From assembly GCA_934232845.1 (NCBI GenBank), contig CAKQGD010000022.1:1-27083 (forward strand): 27,083 nucleotides of DNA, given 5' to 3'. The position numbers were made by a program, and so were the translations under genes. The notes beneath the pieces were generated by a model. The model did no database searches, was not told the DNA's origin, and was given only the letters and a program-made list of their open reading frames with translations. This document shows positions 7,727-15,572 of this stretch, in pieces. Every line of letters starts with the position of its first letter. Within the stretch, counting starts at the first letter, position 1. The DNA is from an uncultured Oscillospiraceae bacterium. GTDB taxonomy: Bacteria > Bacillota > Clostridia > Oscillospirales > Ruminococcaceae.

Positions 7727-9211
7727 TTATTCAGCCTCGGCCGTTTTCTTCGGGGCACGCTTCTTGGGAGCGGGCTTCTCCGCCGCTTCTTCTTCCTTAG
7801 CGGGCTTCGCAGCCTTTTTGGAAGCCGTCTTCTTCGCGGGCTTTTCCTCGGAGGCTTCCTCCTCGGTCTTGGCGGCCTTTTTCTTCGTGGCCGTCTTCTT
7901 CGCCGGCTTCTTCGTTTCTTCTTCCTTGGGGGCCTCGGTAGCCACGGCGTTCGCGGTCACGAAGTCCATTGCCTTGCGGCAGAGCATATCGCCGCGGACG
8001 TCGTCCTCCGGCATGTACTGCTTCAGCTGCTCAACCTCGACTTTATATTCCTCGGCCATCTTCTTAAGCTGCTCTTCGAGCTCTTCGGCAGTGACTTCCA
8101 GATTTTCGGCCTTGGCGATCGCTTCCAGTGCAAGGCGGGACTTTACCTGGCCGATCGCGGTCGGACGGAAGCTCTCAGAGAACTGCTCTCTCGTCTGTCC
8201 GGTATAGCGGACAAAGTCATCCAGGCTCAGGCCCTGCTGTCCAAGGCGCATCGCATAGTCGTTGAGGCAGTCGTTGATTGCGGCCTTGATCATGCACTCG
8301 GGAACCTCGACCGTCATGCCGTCGACAACCTGACGAAGCAGATCGTTCTCGAACTGAGCCTCTGCCTGCTGGCGGCTGCCCTCTTCCATCTTTGCCTTCA
8401 GATCGTCGCGGTATGCAGCAAAGGTGTCAAATTCACTGATATCCTTTGCAAAGTCGTCGTCCAGTTCAGGCAGCTCCTTCGCCTTGACGGCATTTACCTT
8501 GCACTTAAACACGGCGGGCTTGCCTGCAAGGGTCTTTTCACCGTATTCCTCGGGAAAGGTGACGTTGACGTCAAATTCCTCATCGACGGCGCGGTCCGCG
8601 ACCTGTTCCTCAAAGCCGGGGATAAAGGTGTTGGAGCCCAGCTCCAGCGCGTAGTTCTCGCCCTTTCCTCCGTCGAAAGCAACGCCGTCCACAAAGCCCT
8701 CAAAATCGATCACGGCGGTATCGCCCATCTGGGTCTTGCGGTCCTCCACCGGGACAAGGCGGGCATACTGCTCACGCATGCGCGCGACCTGCGCATCCAC
8801 ATCGGCATCGCCAATCTCCGCCGCGGCCTTGACGGCGGTCAGACCCTTATACTCACCCATGACAGGTACGGGCTTGGTGGTCACAGTAGCCTTGAGCGTC
8901 ACGCCCTCGTCATTGATCTCGACAACCTCAACGTCCGCGGCGTCAACCGGCGTGATGCCGGCCTCTTTGACCGCTGCGCCATATACCTCGGGATAGATCT
9001 CATTGATGGCATCATCATAGAAAACTTCCTTGCCGTACATTTTTTCAATCATGTGGCGGGGCGCTTTGCCCTTACGGAAGCCGGGGATCGCGATATTCTT
9101 GGAATTTTTTACAAACGAACGGTCGACAGCCTTGGTGAAAATTTCACCCTTTGCTTCGATCACGAGCTCGCTGCGGTTGGTGTCTACAACTTTGGACGAT
9201 ACGAGAGCCAT
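7727..9211 (-). CDS. tig: Trigger factor with a histone-like Lys/Ala-rich C-terminal tail
   Basis: Ribosome-bound chaperone and peptidyl-prolyl isomerase acting on nascent chains. The ribosome-binding domain contains the signature GFRKGKAP; the FKBP-type isomerase domain spans about 155-245 (GDTAVIDFEGFVDG, FIPGFEEQ); the C-terminal chaperone arms run to about 424. I chose ATG 9211 because AGGAGG lies 11 bases upstream and MALVSSKVVD is the usual beginning; the frame is open 9 codons further. Residues 425-494 (7730-7939) are an extra low-complexity tail made almost only of Lys, Ala, Glu, Pro and Thr with repeated KPAKKT-like units, which makes this 494-residue protein about 60-70 residues longer than the usual 425-435. 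It heads the tig-clpP-clpX group. Confidence 0.97.
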   Translation of the reverse strand: MALVSSKVVDTNRSELVIEAKGEIFTKAVDRSFVKNSKNIAIPGFRKGKAPRHMIEKMYGKEVFYDDAINEIYPEVYGAAVKEAGITPVDAADVEVVEINDEGVTLKATVTTKPVPVMGEYKGLTAVKAAAEIGDADVDAQVARMREQYARLVPVEDRKTQMGDTAVIDFEGFVDGVAFDGGKGENYALELGSNTFIPGFEEQVADRAVDEEFDVNVTFPEEYGEKTLAGKPAVFKCKVNAVKAKELPELDDDFAKDISEFDTFAAYRDDLKAKMEEGSRQQAEAQFENDLLRQVVDGMTVEVPECMIKAAINDCLNDYAMRLGQQGLSLDDFVRYTGQTREQFSESFRPTAIGQVKSRLALEAIAKAENLEVTAEELEEQLKKMAEEYKVEVEQLKQYMPEDDVRGDMLCRKAMDFVTANAVATEAPKEEETKKPAKKTATKKKAAKTEEEASEEKPAKKTASKKAAKPAKEEEAAEKPAPKKRAPKKTAEAE

Positions 9212-9250
9212 AATTTTTTGTTCCTCCTGTTGATACATTTACAGCATATC

Positions 9251-9287
9251 ATTATAGCATGGATTCCCCTGAAAATCCACAGGGGAA
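9251..9287 (-). promoter_or_regulatory. Promoter of tig with an overlapping perfect inverted repeat
   Basis: The -10 is TATAAT (9251-9256) with an upstream TGC extension, 40 bases before the tig start. No good -35 is present. Instead the region 9264-9287 holds a perfect 8-bp inverted repeat, TTCCCCTG / CAGGGGAA, with an 8-base spacer, covering the space between -10 and -35. No T-run follows it, so it looks more like a regulator site than a terminator for the preceding gene. Confidence 0.65.
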
Positions 9288-9296
9288 ATCGCGATT

Positions 9297-9980
9297 TTAC
9301 AGTCTTTTTAAGCGAAATTCCAGATGATCGGCGGAAATCAGCGCAAACTCGAGCCCGAGGTACTCTCCCTCGACGGCACAGCGGCACGACGGCCCGTGCA
9401 GATGTCCGTAAAGGCACCGCCGCACACCGTACTCATGCATCAGATCGATCATTCCTCCCGAGACGGAATCCAGATACACCGGCGGATAATGCAGAAAGAC
9501 AACCGGCTCCAGACCGGTTTGGCGCGCCGCCTCCAGCGAGGCGCGCAGCCTGCCCTCCTCCCGGGCGGAAACACGGCGGTCATGAGGCGTTCCCTCCTCG
9601 ATCATCCATCCCCGTGTGCCGCAGAGGGCGACCCCCTCTTCCGTGAAACAATTATTGTGCAGAATCGCAAGCGTGCGCAGTTTGTTGCGCTCAAAGCATT
9701 CTTCCATCTTGCGGCGGCTCGACCACCAGTAGTCGTGGTTTCCCTTGAGAATGATTTTTTTCCCCGGCAGGGAATCAATCAGCGCAAAATCAGGCAGCGC
9801 CTGCTCCAGCGTCATTCCCCACGAGGTATCTCCCGCCAGCACGACCGTGTCGCCGTCTTTGACCTGTGCATTCCAGCTTTCGCACAGACGGGCGACATAG
9901 TCGCGCCATCCGGCAAAAATATCCATCGGCTTATCCGTGCCGGTGGAAAGATGCAGATCTCCGATTGCGTACAATGCCAT
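9297..9980 (-). CDS. Calcineurin-like metallophosphoesterase (COG1768 type)
   Basis: A 227-residue predicted phosphohydrolase with the complete two-metal motif set: GDLHLS near 7-12, GDTSWG, GNHDYWW, HYPP and the C-terminal GHLHG. It resembles the COG1768 group of predicted phosphohydrolases, whose substrate is not established. There is no signal peptide or membrane span, so it is expected to be cytosolic. AAGGAG lies 9 bases before the ATG. It follows thrC by 59 bases that contain a hairpin without a T-run, and is probably the last gene of the lepB-to-thrC cluster. Confidence 0.93.
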   Translation of the reverse strand: MALYAIGDLHLSTGTDKPMDIFAGWRDYVARLCESWNAQVKDGDTVVLAGDTSWGMTLEQALPDFALIDSLPGKKIILKGNHDYWWSSRRKMEECFERNKLRTLAILHNNCFTEEGVALCGTRGWMIEEGTPHDRRVSAREEGRLRASLEAARQTGLEPVVFLHYPPVYLDSVSGGMIDLMHEYGVRRCLYGHLHGPSCRCAVEGEYLGLEFALISADHLEFRLKRL

Positions 9981-10001
9981 GCGTGGTTTCTCCTTTTTAT
10001 G

Positions 10002-10023
10002 CGGCGGCCGTATAAAGCCGCCG
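10002..10023 (-). repeat. GC-rich hairpin between thrC and the phosphoesterase gene
   Basis: CGGCGGC and GCCGCCG form a perfect 7-bp stem around an 8-base loop. On the minus strand it is followed by A-rich sequence leading to the ribosome binding site, so it is not a typical terminator for thrC. A T-rich run on the plus-strand side has no gene to serve. Confidence 0.6.
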
Positions 10024-10039
10024 TCTTTTCGACTTTTTC

Positions 10040-11530
10040 TCAGCGCCCCGCGAAAGCGGCGATTTCATCCGCCATCTCTCCGGGTGCAATCACCCGGTCG
10101 AAGCGGACTTGCTTTTGAGACAGGGCGGTAATTCCGGCCGGAATATCCGTCAGTGTAAATTCGCTCAGCGCCTGCGCCGCCTCAAATTCGTTCTCCGGCA
10201 CAGGACGCCCGATGGCGGACAGCACCGTCCTGCAGAACTTATAAGGGCTCGCGGTCGATACGACAACCGTCTTGGTTTGGTCTCCGGTCGCGCGCTTGTA
10301 TTGCTCATATACGCCCATCGCGACAGCGGTATGCGGATCGCACAGATAGCCGACGCGGTAGCAGAGGTCTGAAATCTGCTTTTTGCATTCCTCGTCGGCG
10401 AGATATCCGCCCCAGAACACATCGGTCAAGCTCTTTCTCATCGCGTCGTCGATCTCGTAGCGGCGCTCACGGACAAGTTTGTCCATCATCTCACGGACAC
10501 GCCCGCTGTCGCGGCCGGTCAGCTCAAACAGAAGCCGTTCGAGATTGGAGGAGATCAGAATATCCATAGACGGTGACAGCGACTGATAAAACGCGCGGTT
10601 TGCGTCGTACACGCCGGTGCGGATAAAATCGGTCAGAACATTGTTCCGATTGGAGGCGCAGATCAGCTTGTTTACGGGAAGCCCCATGCGCATCGCGTAA
10701 TAGCCTGCGAGGATATTGCCGAAGTTTCCGGTCGGCACGACGAAGTTGATTTTCTCCCCCATCGGCAGATCTCCGCTTGCAATGAGATCCGCATAGGCGG
10801 AGAAATAATACACAATCTGAGGTACAAGACGCCCCCAGTTGATCGAGTTGGCGCTTGACAGCACCGTATTTTCGGCGGCAAGCCGCTTTTCTACTTCCTT
10901 ATCGGTAAAGATGCGTTTGACGTTCGTCTGCGCGTCGTCGAAGTTGCCCTCGATCGCGTAGACCGCGACGTTCGCTCCCTCCTGGGTCGCCATCTGCAGA
11001 TACTGCATCGGGCTGACTCCTCCGTGAGGGTAAAAGACCGCGATCTTCACCCCGTCCACATCGCGAAAGCCCTCGAGTGCCGCCTTGCCGGTGTCGCCGG
11101 AAGTCGCCACGAGAATCAAAATCTGCCGCCCGTCAAGAGCCCGCTTCGCGGCGGGGCCGAGCAGACGCGGCAAAAGCTGCAACGCCATGTCCTTAAAGGC
11201 GCAGGTGGGCCCGTGCCACAACTCAAGCACATAGCGTCCGTCGGACAAATCCGCCAGCGGCGCGGCCCAGTCGTCCTCAAAATTACCGGAAGCATAGGCC
11301 TCCTCAGCCGCCTGTGCAAGCTCGTCACGGGTAAAGTCGGTCAGAAACTTCTCCAGCACGCGGCAGGCGCGCTCCGGATATTCCAGCTTCGTCAGGCGGC
11401 GGAGCCATCCCTCGTCGACGGAAGGAATCCGTTCGGGAACATAGAGCCCTCCCTCCGGAGAAATTCCGTTGGCGATTGCATAGGAGGCGGTGACCGAAAG
11501 CCGGTCGTTTCGTGTGCTGGTGTACTGCAT
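10040..11530 (-). CDS. thrC: Threonine synthase
   Basis: PLP-dependent enzyme that converts O-phosphohomoserine to threonine, the last step of threonine synthesis. The protein has 496 residues, the long form of the family. The PLP lysine is Lys113 in HGPTCAFKDMALQ; SGDTGKA (144-150) and PTGNFGN form the phosphate-binding segments. I chose ATG 11530, giving MQYTSTRND, because the ATG six codons upstream has its codons inside the ribosome binding site AAGGGAGC. It starts 24 bases after the dipeptidase stop. No other threonine-pathway gene is nearby, so it sits in a mixed housekeeping cluster rather than a hom-thrB-thrC operon. Confidence 0.97.
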   Translation of the reverse strand: MQYTSTRNDRLSVTASYAIANGISPEGGLYVPERIPSVDEGWLRRLTKLEYPERACRVLEKFLTDFTRDELAQAAEEAYASGNFEDDWAAPLADLSDGRYVLELWHGPTCAFKDMALQLLPRLLGPAAKRALDGRQILILVATSGDTGKAALEGFRDVDGVKIAVFYPHGGVSPMQYLQMATQEGANVAVYAIEGNFDDAQTNVKRIFTDKEVEKRLAAENTVLSSANSINWGRLVPQIVYYFSAYADLIASGDLPMGEKINFVVPTGNFGNILAGYYAMRMGLPVNKLICASNRNNVLTDFIRTGVYDANRAFYQSLSPSMDILISSNLERLLFELTGRDSGRVREMMDKLVRERRYEIDDAMRKSLTDVFWGGYLADEECKKQISDLCYRVGYLCDPHTAVAMGVYEQYKRATGDQTKTVVVSTASPYKFCRTVLSAIGRPVPENEFEAAQALSEFTLTDIPAGITALSQKQVRFDRVIAPGEMADEIAAFAGR

Positions 11531-11554
11531 GGCAGGCGCTCCCTTCAAAAATAA

Positions 11555-12481
11555 TCACAGCCATTTTTCAAAAAAACGCGCCGCGTTTTCCCACGCGAGC
11601 GCCCGAACGGCCGCTTCGGAAATGTTTTTGGAAAGCAGATACTCACACAGGGCGGGCAGCGCCCCGGGCGAGGAAAGAAATTCGGGTACATCGGCGCCGT
11701 CAAAATCAGAGCCGAATGCCAGCGCGTTCTGAGCGCCGAGAGACAGAAAATGCGACACATGCCGGTATACGTCGTCTGGCGTCACATTTTCCGGCGAGGT
11801 ACGAAGAAATTCATTGTAAAAATTCAAGCCGATCAGGCCGCCGCGGCGAACGATCTCGCAGATTTGACGGTCAGTCAGGTTGCGGCTGTGCGGCGTTACG
11901 GCACGCGCGTTGGAATGCGTCGCAAGAAAAGGACGCCGCGCGAGGCTGCAAAGCTCGTCAAATCCGCGGTCGTTTAAGTGGGAAACATCGAGCAGAATTC
12001 CCGCGTCTTCCAGCGCGCGGACAGCACGTTTTCCGAACGGGGTAAGCCCCTGTTTCGGCGCTTCGTGCCCCGCGCCCAGCTCATTCTGGCCGTTCCACAC
12101 AAGGGTGAGGATGGATACACCGTCGCGGGCGAGCGCTTTGGTACGGGAAAGGTCACCGGAGAGCGCTGCGCCGCTCTCAACTGTAAGCAGAAGAGCAGTT
12201 TTGCCTTTACAATGTGCGGCGGAAATTTCTTCTGCCGTACGGCAGAAAACCGCGCGGGCGGCATGCTTTTCGCATTCCGCATAAAAAACATCACGATACC
12301 GCTCATAGTATGAAACAGCCGCATCGCCCCGCAGAGAATCGGGAATAAAAATCGCACAGCACTGTGCATAGAACGCCTCTTCCGGCAAAGCCGACAGAGA
12401 AAACGCCGCCTTCGCGCCGTCGAGAGAACCGTGCTCTGTAATGGTGTCACAGTGCAGATCATAAAAAGCCGTTTGCCGCAT
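11555..12481 (-). CDS. Membrane-dipeptidase family (M19) zinc dipeptidase
   Basis: A 308-residue peptidase of the renal dipeptidase family, which in bacteria cleaves dipeptides, including those with D-residues. The metal-binding motif DLHCDT (His10, Asp12) is at the N-terminus, a glutamate lies in LLTVESGAALSG, two histidines are in DVSHLND and ATHSNARAV, and FGSDFDG lies near the C-terminus. All are standard M19 ligands. There is no signal peptide, so it is predicted to be cytosolic. I prefer ATG 12481, 12 bases after AAGGGGG; an in-frame TTG at 12490 is also possible. Either start overlaps the end of yraN. Confidence 0.93.
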   Translation of the reverse strand: MRQTAFYDLHCDTITEHGSLDGAKAAFSLSALPEEAFYAQCCAIFIPDSLRGDAAVSYYERYRDVFYAECEKHAARAVFCRTAEEISAAHCKGKTALLLTVESGAALSGDLSRTKALARDGVSILTLVWNGQNELGAGHEAPKQGLTPFGKRAVRALEDAGILLDVSHLNDRGFDELCSLARRPFLATHSNARAVTPHSRNLTDRQICEIVRRGGLIGLNFYNEFLRTSPENVTPDDVYRHVSHFLSLGAQNALAFGSDFDGADVPEFLSSPGALPALCEYLLSKNISEAAVRALAWENAARFFEKWL

Positions 12482-12845
12482 TGAGATCAAACGCCCCCTT
12501 CAGATGCTCGCAGGAAAGAACACAAAAGTCCTCTCCCGCCGCGGTCGTGATTGCCACGACGTCGAAGCGCGGCGTCCTCTCTACCGGGAAATCAAGAAGA
12601 TACTGCTGCGCCGCCAAAATCAGCTTATGCTGCTTTGCGGCGGTCACAGCACCCGCGGCGCTTTCCCACGAGGAGAACGCCCGCGTTTTTACCTCGACAA
12701 AAGCAAGGATGCCGTCCTTTTCGGCGACAAGATCGATCTCGCCGTAACGGGTATGATAGTTGCGCGTCAGAATTCTGTATCCCTGTTTTTCGAGAAATTC
12801 ACAGGCGTATTGTTCGCCGAGCGGTCCGTGGCTGTTTCGCGGCAT
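12459..12845 (-). CDS. yraN: YraN family (UPF0102) nuclease-fold protein
   Basis: A 128-residue protein of the UPF0102 family with a Holliday-junction-resolvase-like (restriction endonuclease) fold. The catalytic-like core is visible as GEIDLVAEKDG followed by LAFVEVKTR, giving the E-D-ExK pattern. The cellular role is not established. It lies 27 bases after rnhB, a very common pairing in bacteria, and its last 23 bases overlap the dipeptidase start, which suggests coupled translation. Confidence 0.93.
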   Translation of the reverse strand: MPRNSHGPLGEQYACEFLEKQGYRILTRNYHTRYGEIDLVAEKDGILAFVEVKTRAFSSWESAAGAVTAAKQHKLILAAQQYLLDFPVERTPRFDVVAITTAAGEDFCVLSCEHLKGAFDLNAANGFL

Positions 12846-12872
12846 CTCTTTCCCCTCTTCGCAGGCAAAACG

Positions 12873-13505
12873 TTATTCGGCAAACGCGGCGCGTTTTTCC
12901 TCCAGATTTTTTAGAAATGTCATCCGGTGAATCGGGCAGGGGCCGTGTTCCAGCAGGGCGCGGTAGTGCGCCTTGGAGCCGTAGCCCTTGTGCTTTGCGA
13001 AGCCATAAACGGGATACAGTTCGTCGTATTCGCACATCAGACGGTCTCGTGTCACCTTGGCCAAAACCGAGGCCGCGGCAATACATGCCGCCTTACCGTC
13101 TCCGCCGACCAGCGTCGCCGTCGGCAGCCCTATGGAGGGATCGCGGTTGCCGTCGACCAGAACATAATCCGGCACGCGGGAAAGCCCCTCTACCGCGCGG
13201 CGCATCGCCGAAAAAGTCGCCTGAAGAATATTGATTTCATCGATCTCGCGCTCGTCCGCAAGACCGACCGCCCAGCAGAGTGCCTCGCGCGTAATCACGT
13301 CGTAAAGCGCATCGCGGCGCTTTTCCGTCAGTTTTTTGGAATCGTTCAAGCCCTCGATCACAAGCCCTTCCGGCAGAATGACGGCAGCGGCGGCCACGGG
13401 TCCGGCCAGCGGGCCGCGCCCCGCTTCATCCACACCGCAGATCAGCGAAAGGCCCTTTTCGTGCAGGGCGGCTTCGATTCCCGTCAGGTCAGGTACGCAT
13501 TTCAT
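12873..13505 (-). CDS. rnhB: Ribonuclease HII
   Basis: Cuts the RNA strand of RNA-DNA hybrids, including single ribonucleotides in DNA. The protein is 210 residues from ATG 13505, which has GGAGG 8 bases upstream. The active site is GVDEAGRGPLAGP (Asp26, Glu27), with a third acidic residue Asp118 in YVLVDGN and the conserved AAASVLAKVTRD segment. The frame is open for another 118 codons upstream, but that part is the rbgA gene read in another frame. It overlaps rbgA by 17 bases. Confidence 0.97.
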   Translation of the reverse strand: MKCVPDLTGIEAALHEKGLSLICGVDEAGRGPLAGPVAAAAVILPEGLVIEGLNDSKKLTEKRRDALYDVITREALCWAVGLADEREIDEINILQATFSAMRRAVEGLSRVPDYVLVDGNRDPSIGLPTATLVGGDGKAACIAAASVLAKVTRDRLMCEYDELYPVYGFAKHKGYGSKAHYRALLEHGPCPIHRMTFLKNLEEKRAAFAE

Positions 13506-14400
13506 GGCGGATATCCTCCGGTCTTTCCAAAGAGATGCGGCCGATCTTTCCGCCGCGAAACTCATCCAGCACCATAACGGACGCGCGCAGCGTGTCCGCC
13601 TCGCCGCCGCGCACGAGCATTCCGCGTTTTTGGGCGATCCGGCAGAGAAGTTCCCATCCGTCCAAAGAGGAAAGCTCCTGTTCCTCCAGCTTATACCGCT
13701 CGCACAGACTGTGGGGATACCGCTCAGCCAAAAAGGGCAGCAGTGTGCAGGCAAGATCCTCTGTATCCATGATCGCGTCTTTGATCGCGCCGGTATAGGC
13801 GAGATTGCGGCCAACCTGCTGGTCGTCAAATTTGGGCCAGAGCACGCCCGGCATATCAAGCAGCTCCATACCGCCCGACAGCTTGACCCACTGGCGTCCG
13901 CGCGTCACGCCGGGACGATCCTCTACCTTTGCCGCGCGGGAACCGGACAGACGGTTGATAAAGGACGATTTTCCCACGTTGGGAATCCCGACGATCATCA
14001 GATGAAGGGGGCGGCCCTCCATGCCGCGGGCAGCATTGCGTGCCAGCTTTTCCGCGCAGATTTCCCGCAAAGCAGGCTCAAGCTTTTGCAGGCCGCGTCC
14101 GCTGCGGCAGTCTGCGGCAAGGGTGCAGAGCCCCTTTTTGGAAAAGAAATCGCACCAGCCCTGTGTCACGGCGGGATCCGCGACGTCGCATTTATTCAGA
14201 AGAATCAGGCGAGGCTTCCCTTTTGTCAGGCGTTCGATCTCGGGGTTTCGGCTGCTGCGCACAATGCGCGCATCTCGCAGCTCGATCACCGCGTCTATCA
14301 GCGGCAGACTTTCGCGCATCAGGCGGCGGGTTTTCGCCATGTGTCCGGGGAACCATTGAATCGTTTTGCCGCCGGAGGTCTCACGGCTCTGTTCGTTCAC
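13489..14400 (-). CDS. rbgA: RbgA (YlqF) ribosome-biogenesis GTPase
   Basis: Circularly permuted GTPase needed for late maturation of the 50S subunit. The permuted order is clear: G4 NKCD (69-72) comes before G1 GIPNVGKSS (138-146) and G3 DMPG (182-185). The N-terminal IQWFPGHMAKTRR is the family signature. The protein is 303 residues if translation starts at GTG 14400, which lies 7 bases after AAAGGGGCG; no ATG fits as well. The position after lepB and before rnhB matches the rplS-lepB-rbgA-rnhB order typical of Firmicutes. Confidence 0.96.
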   Translation of the reverse strand: MNEQSRETSGGKTIQWFPGHMAKTRRLMRESLPLIDAVIELRDARIVRSSRNPEIERLTKGKPRLILLNKCDVADPAVTQGWCDFFSKKGLCTLAADCRSGRGLQKLEPALREICAEKLARNAARGMEGRPLHLMIVGIPNVGKSSFINRLSGSRAAKVEDRPGVTRGRQWVKLSGGMELLDMPGVLWPKFDDQQVGRNLAYTGAIKDAIMDTEDLACTLLPFLAERYPHSLCERYKLEEQELSSLDGWELLCRIAQKRGMLVRGGEADTLRASVMVLDEFRGGKIGRISLERPEDIRHEMRT

Positions 14401-14419
14401 GAAATCGCCCCTTTCTTTT

Positions 14420-14959
14420 TTATTGATCGGGATTCCCGATCGAATGGAACGGGAAAATACGCCACAGTACTTTCCCCAGCACGTATCTCTCGTCAATCAT
14501 GCCGATTTCCGAAGCGCGGCTGTCGTAAGAGTGGTTTCGGTTATCTCCCAGGCAGAAGACGCTCCCCTCGGGAACCGTGACGGGGAACTGCACATCATAA
14601 GAAACATTCGTCGGCGTATTGACATATGACTCGTCGAGCTGTTCTCCGTCAACAAACACAACGCCGCGGTCAAAGTTGATATCCACCGTCTGACCTCCCG
14701 TGGCGATCACGCGCTTGATGATCGGCTCGCCCCGGCTGTAAGGCTTTGTCACCACCACGATATCCCCCTGTGACGGTGCCTTGCCCAGACGTGAAATCAC
14801 CAGCATATCTCCTCCCTGCAGCGTTTCGTTCATAGAGGAACCGCTCACAACTGAGGTGCGCGCCACAAACGTAAACAGCACAACAACTGCGGCAATCGCA
14901 CAGACAATGCTTTCCGTCCAGTCGTAAAGCTCCTGAAAGGTGCGTTTTTTCTTTTCCAA
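14420..14959 (-). CDS. lepB: Signal peptidase I
   Basis: Membrane serine protease that removes signal peptides from exported proteins. One transmembrane segment spans about 15-36. The catalytic Ser42 lies in SGSSMNETL and the catalytic Lys82 in IIKRVIATGG; the C-terminal box GDNRNHSYDSR is intact. With the TTG start at 14959 the protein is 179 residues and begins (M)EKKKRTFQEL; AAAGGGGAG is 7 bases upstream. Upstream codons in the frame overlap the rplS terminator, so the longer form is unlikely. It follows rplS across a strong terminator and lies 19 bases before rbgA; no separate promoter was evident. Confidence 0.95.
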   Translation of the reverse strand: MEKKKRTFQELYDWTESIVCAIAAVVVLFTFVARTSVVSGSSMNETLQGGDMLVISRLGKAPSQGDIVVVTKPYSRGEPIIKRVIATGGQTVDINFDRGVVFVDGEQLDESYVNTPTNVSYDVQFPVTVPEGSVFCLGDNRNHSYDSRASEIGMIDERYVLGKVLWRIFPFHSIGNPDQ

Positions 14960-14995
14960 AGTGTTTCTCCCCTTTCGGATCAAAAGCGGATACAC

Positions 14996-15024
14996 AAAAA
15001 GGGACATTTGTAAAAATGTCCCTT
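14996..15024 (-). terminator. Terminator after rplS
   Basis: An 11-bp perfect stem (AAGGGACATTT with AAATGTCCCTT) around a 4-base loop, followed on the minus strand by TTTTT. It lies 20 bases after the rplS stop and 37 bases before the lepB start. Unless readthrough occurs, lepB would need its own promoter. Confidence 0.95.
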
Positions 15025-15043
15025 CTTTCGTATGAGATTCGAA

Positions 15044-15388
15044 TTACCTGCCGGCTTCCTTGACGCGGGCAGCCTTGCCGACTCTGCCGCGCAGATAGTA
15101 GAGCTTACCGCGGCGAACCTTGCCGTAGCGGATGACCGTAACGCTCTCCACAACCGGGGAGTGCAGCGGGAACACACGCTCCACACCGACGCCGTGCGAC
15201 ATGCGGCGAACGGTAAAAGTCTCCTGAATGCCGCCGTGCTTCTTGGCGATCACAGTGCCCTCGAAAGCCTGCACACGGGACTTCTCACCCTCCTTGATGC
15301 GAACGCCGACGCGAACCACGTCGCCGATCGAGAACTCGGGGGGATTTTCTTTCAGACATTCGTTTGAAAAATGCTTTAATGCGTCCAT
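15044..15388 (-). CDS. rplS: 50S ribosomal protein L19
   Basis: A 114-residue ribosomal protein at the 30S-50S interface. The conserved FSIGDVVRVGVRIKEG, RVQAFEGTVIAKK and TVRRMSHGVGVERVF segments and the basic RRGKLYYLRGRVGKAARVKE end are all present. AAAGGAGG lies 13 bases before the ATG. It is preceded by a long structured leader and followed by a perfect terminator, so much of its mRNA is monocistronic. Confidence 0.98.
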   Translation of the reverse strand: MDALKHFSNECLKENPPEFSIGDVVRVGVRIKEGEKSRVQAFEGTVIAKKHGGIQETFTVRRMSHGVGVERVFPLHSPVVESVTVIRYGKVRRGKLYYLRGRVGKAARVKEAGR

Positions 15389-15530
15389 GGGATAAATTTC
15401 CTCCTTTATTTTGTATCAGACATTCATACCCGTTTGGGACGCAAACGGCAGAGGACTGTCCGCTTTTCATTTCGGGGAAAGCGCCCCGACATGAAATCCC
15501 GCCGCATCAGGAAAAGCGGCGATCACATGC
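15389..15530 (-). promoter_or_regulatory. Structured rplS leader, probable L19 autoregulatory leader
   Basis: The roughly 140-base transcript before rplS can form at least three stems: CGCCGC / GCGGCG; a nested hairpin TTTCAT...ATGAAA enclosing TCGGGG...CCCCGA; and CCGTTTG / CAAACGG. Firmicutes are known to carry an L19 leader RNA at this place that mediates feedback by the protein. I assign it by position and structure; I did not match it to the family model. Confidence 0.6.
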
Positions 15531-15536
15531 TTTATT

Positions 15537-15565
15537 ATCATAGCATAAAGTATTGTTTGATGCAA
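15537..15565 (-). promoter_or_regulatory. Promoter of rplS
   Basis: The minus strand has -35 TTGCAT (15560-15565), a 17-base spacer and -10 TATGAT (15537-15542) with a TGC extension. The start of transcription would be about 140 bases before rplS, producing the structured leader. Confidence 0.85.
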
Positions 15566-15572
15566 GAAAAAA

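Noticed and set aside
5474..9300. CIRCE (HrcA operator) near lon, clpP or tig.
   Set aside because: No TTAGCACTC-N9-GAGTGCTAA-like element is present; only unrelated inverted repeats were found.
7583..9646. A 687-codon plus-strand open frame opposite tig and the phosphoesterase gene.
   Set aside because: It mirrors the codon pattern of the minus-strand genes, has no ribosome binding site or family motifs, and the Leu/Gly-rich part is simply the complement of the Lys/Ala-rich tail of trigger factor.
10002..10023. Intrinsic terminator for thrC.
   Set aside because: The stem is strong but on the minus strand it is followed by A-rich sequence and the next ribosome binding site, not a T-run.
13506..13859. 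Upstream extension of the RNase HII frame by 118 codons.
   Set aside because: This part is the rbgA gene in another frame; RNase HII has its own ribosome binding site at 13505 and normal length from there.
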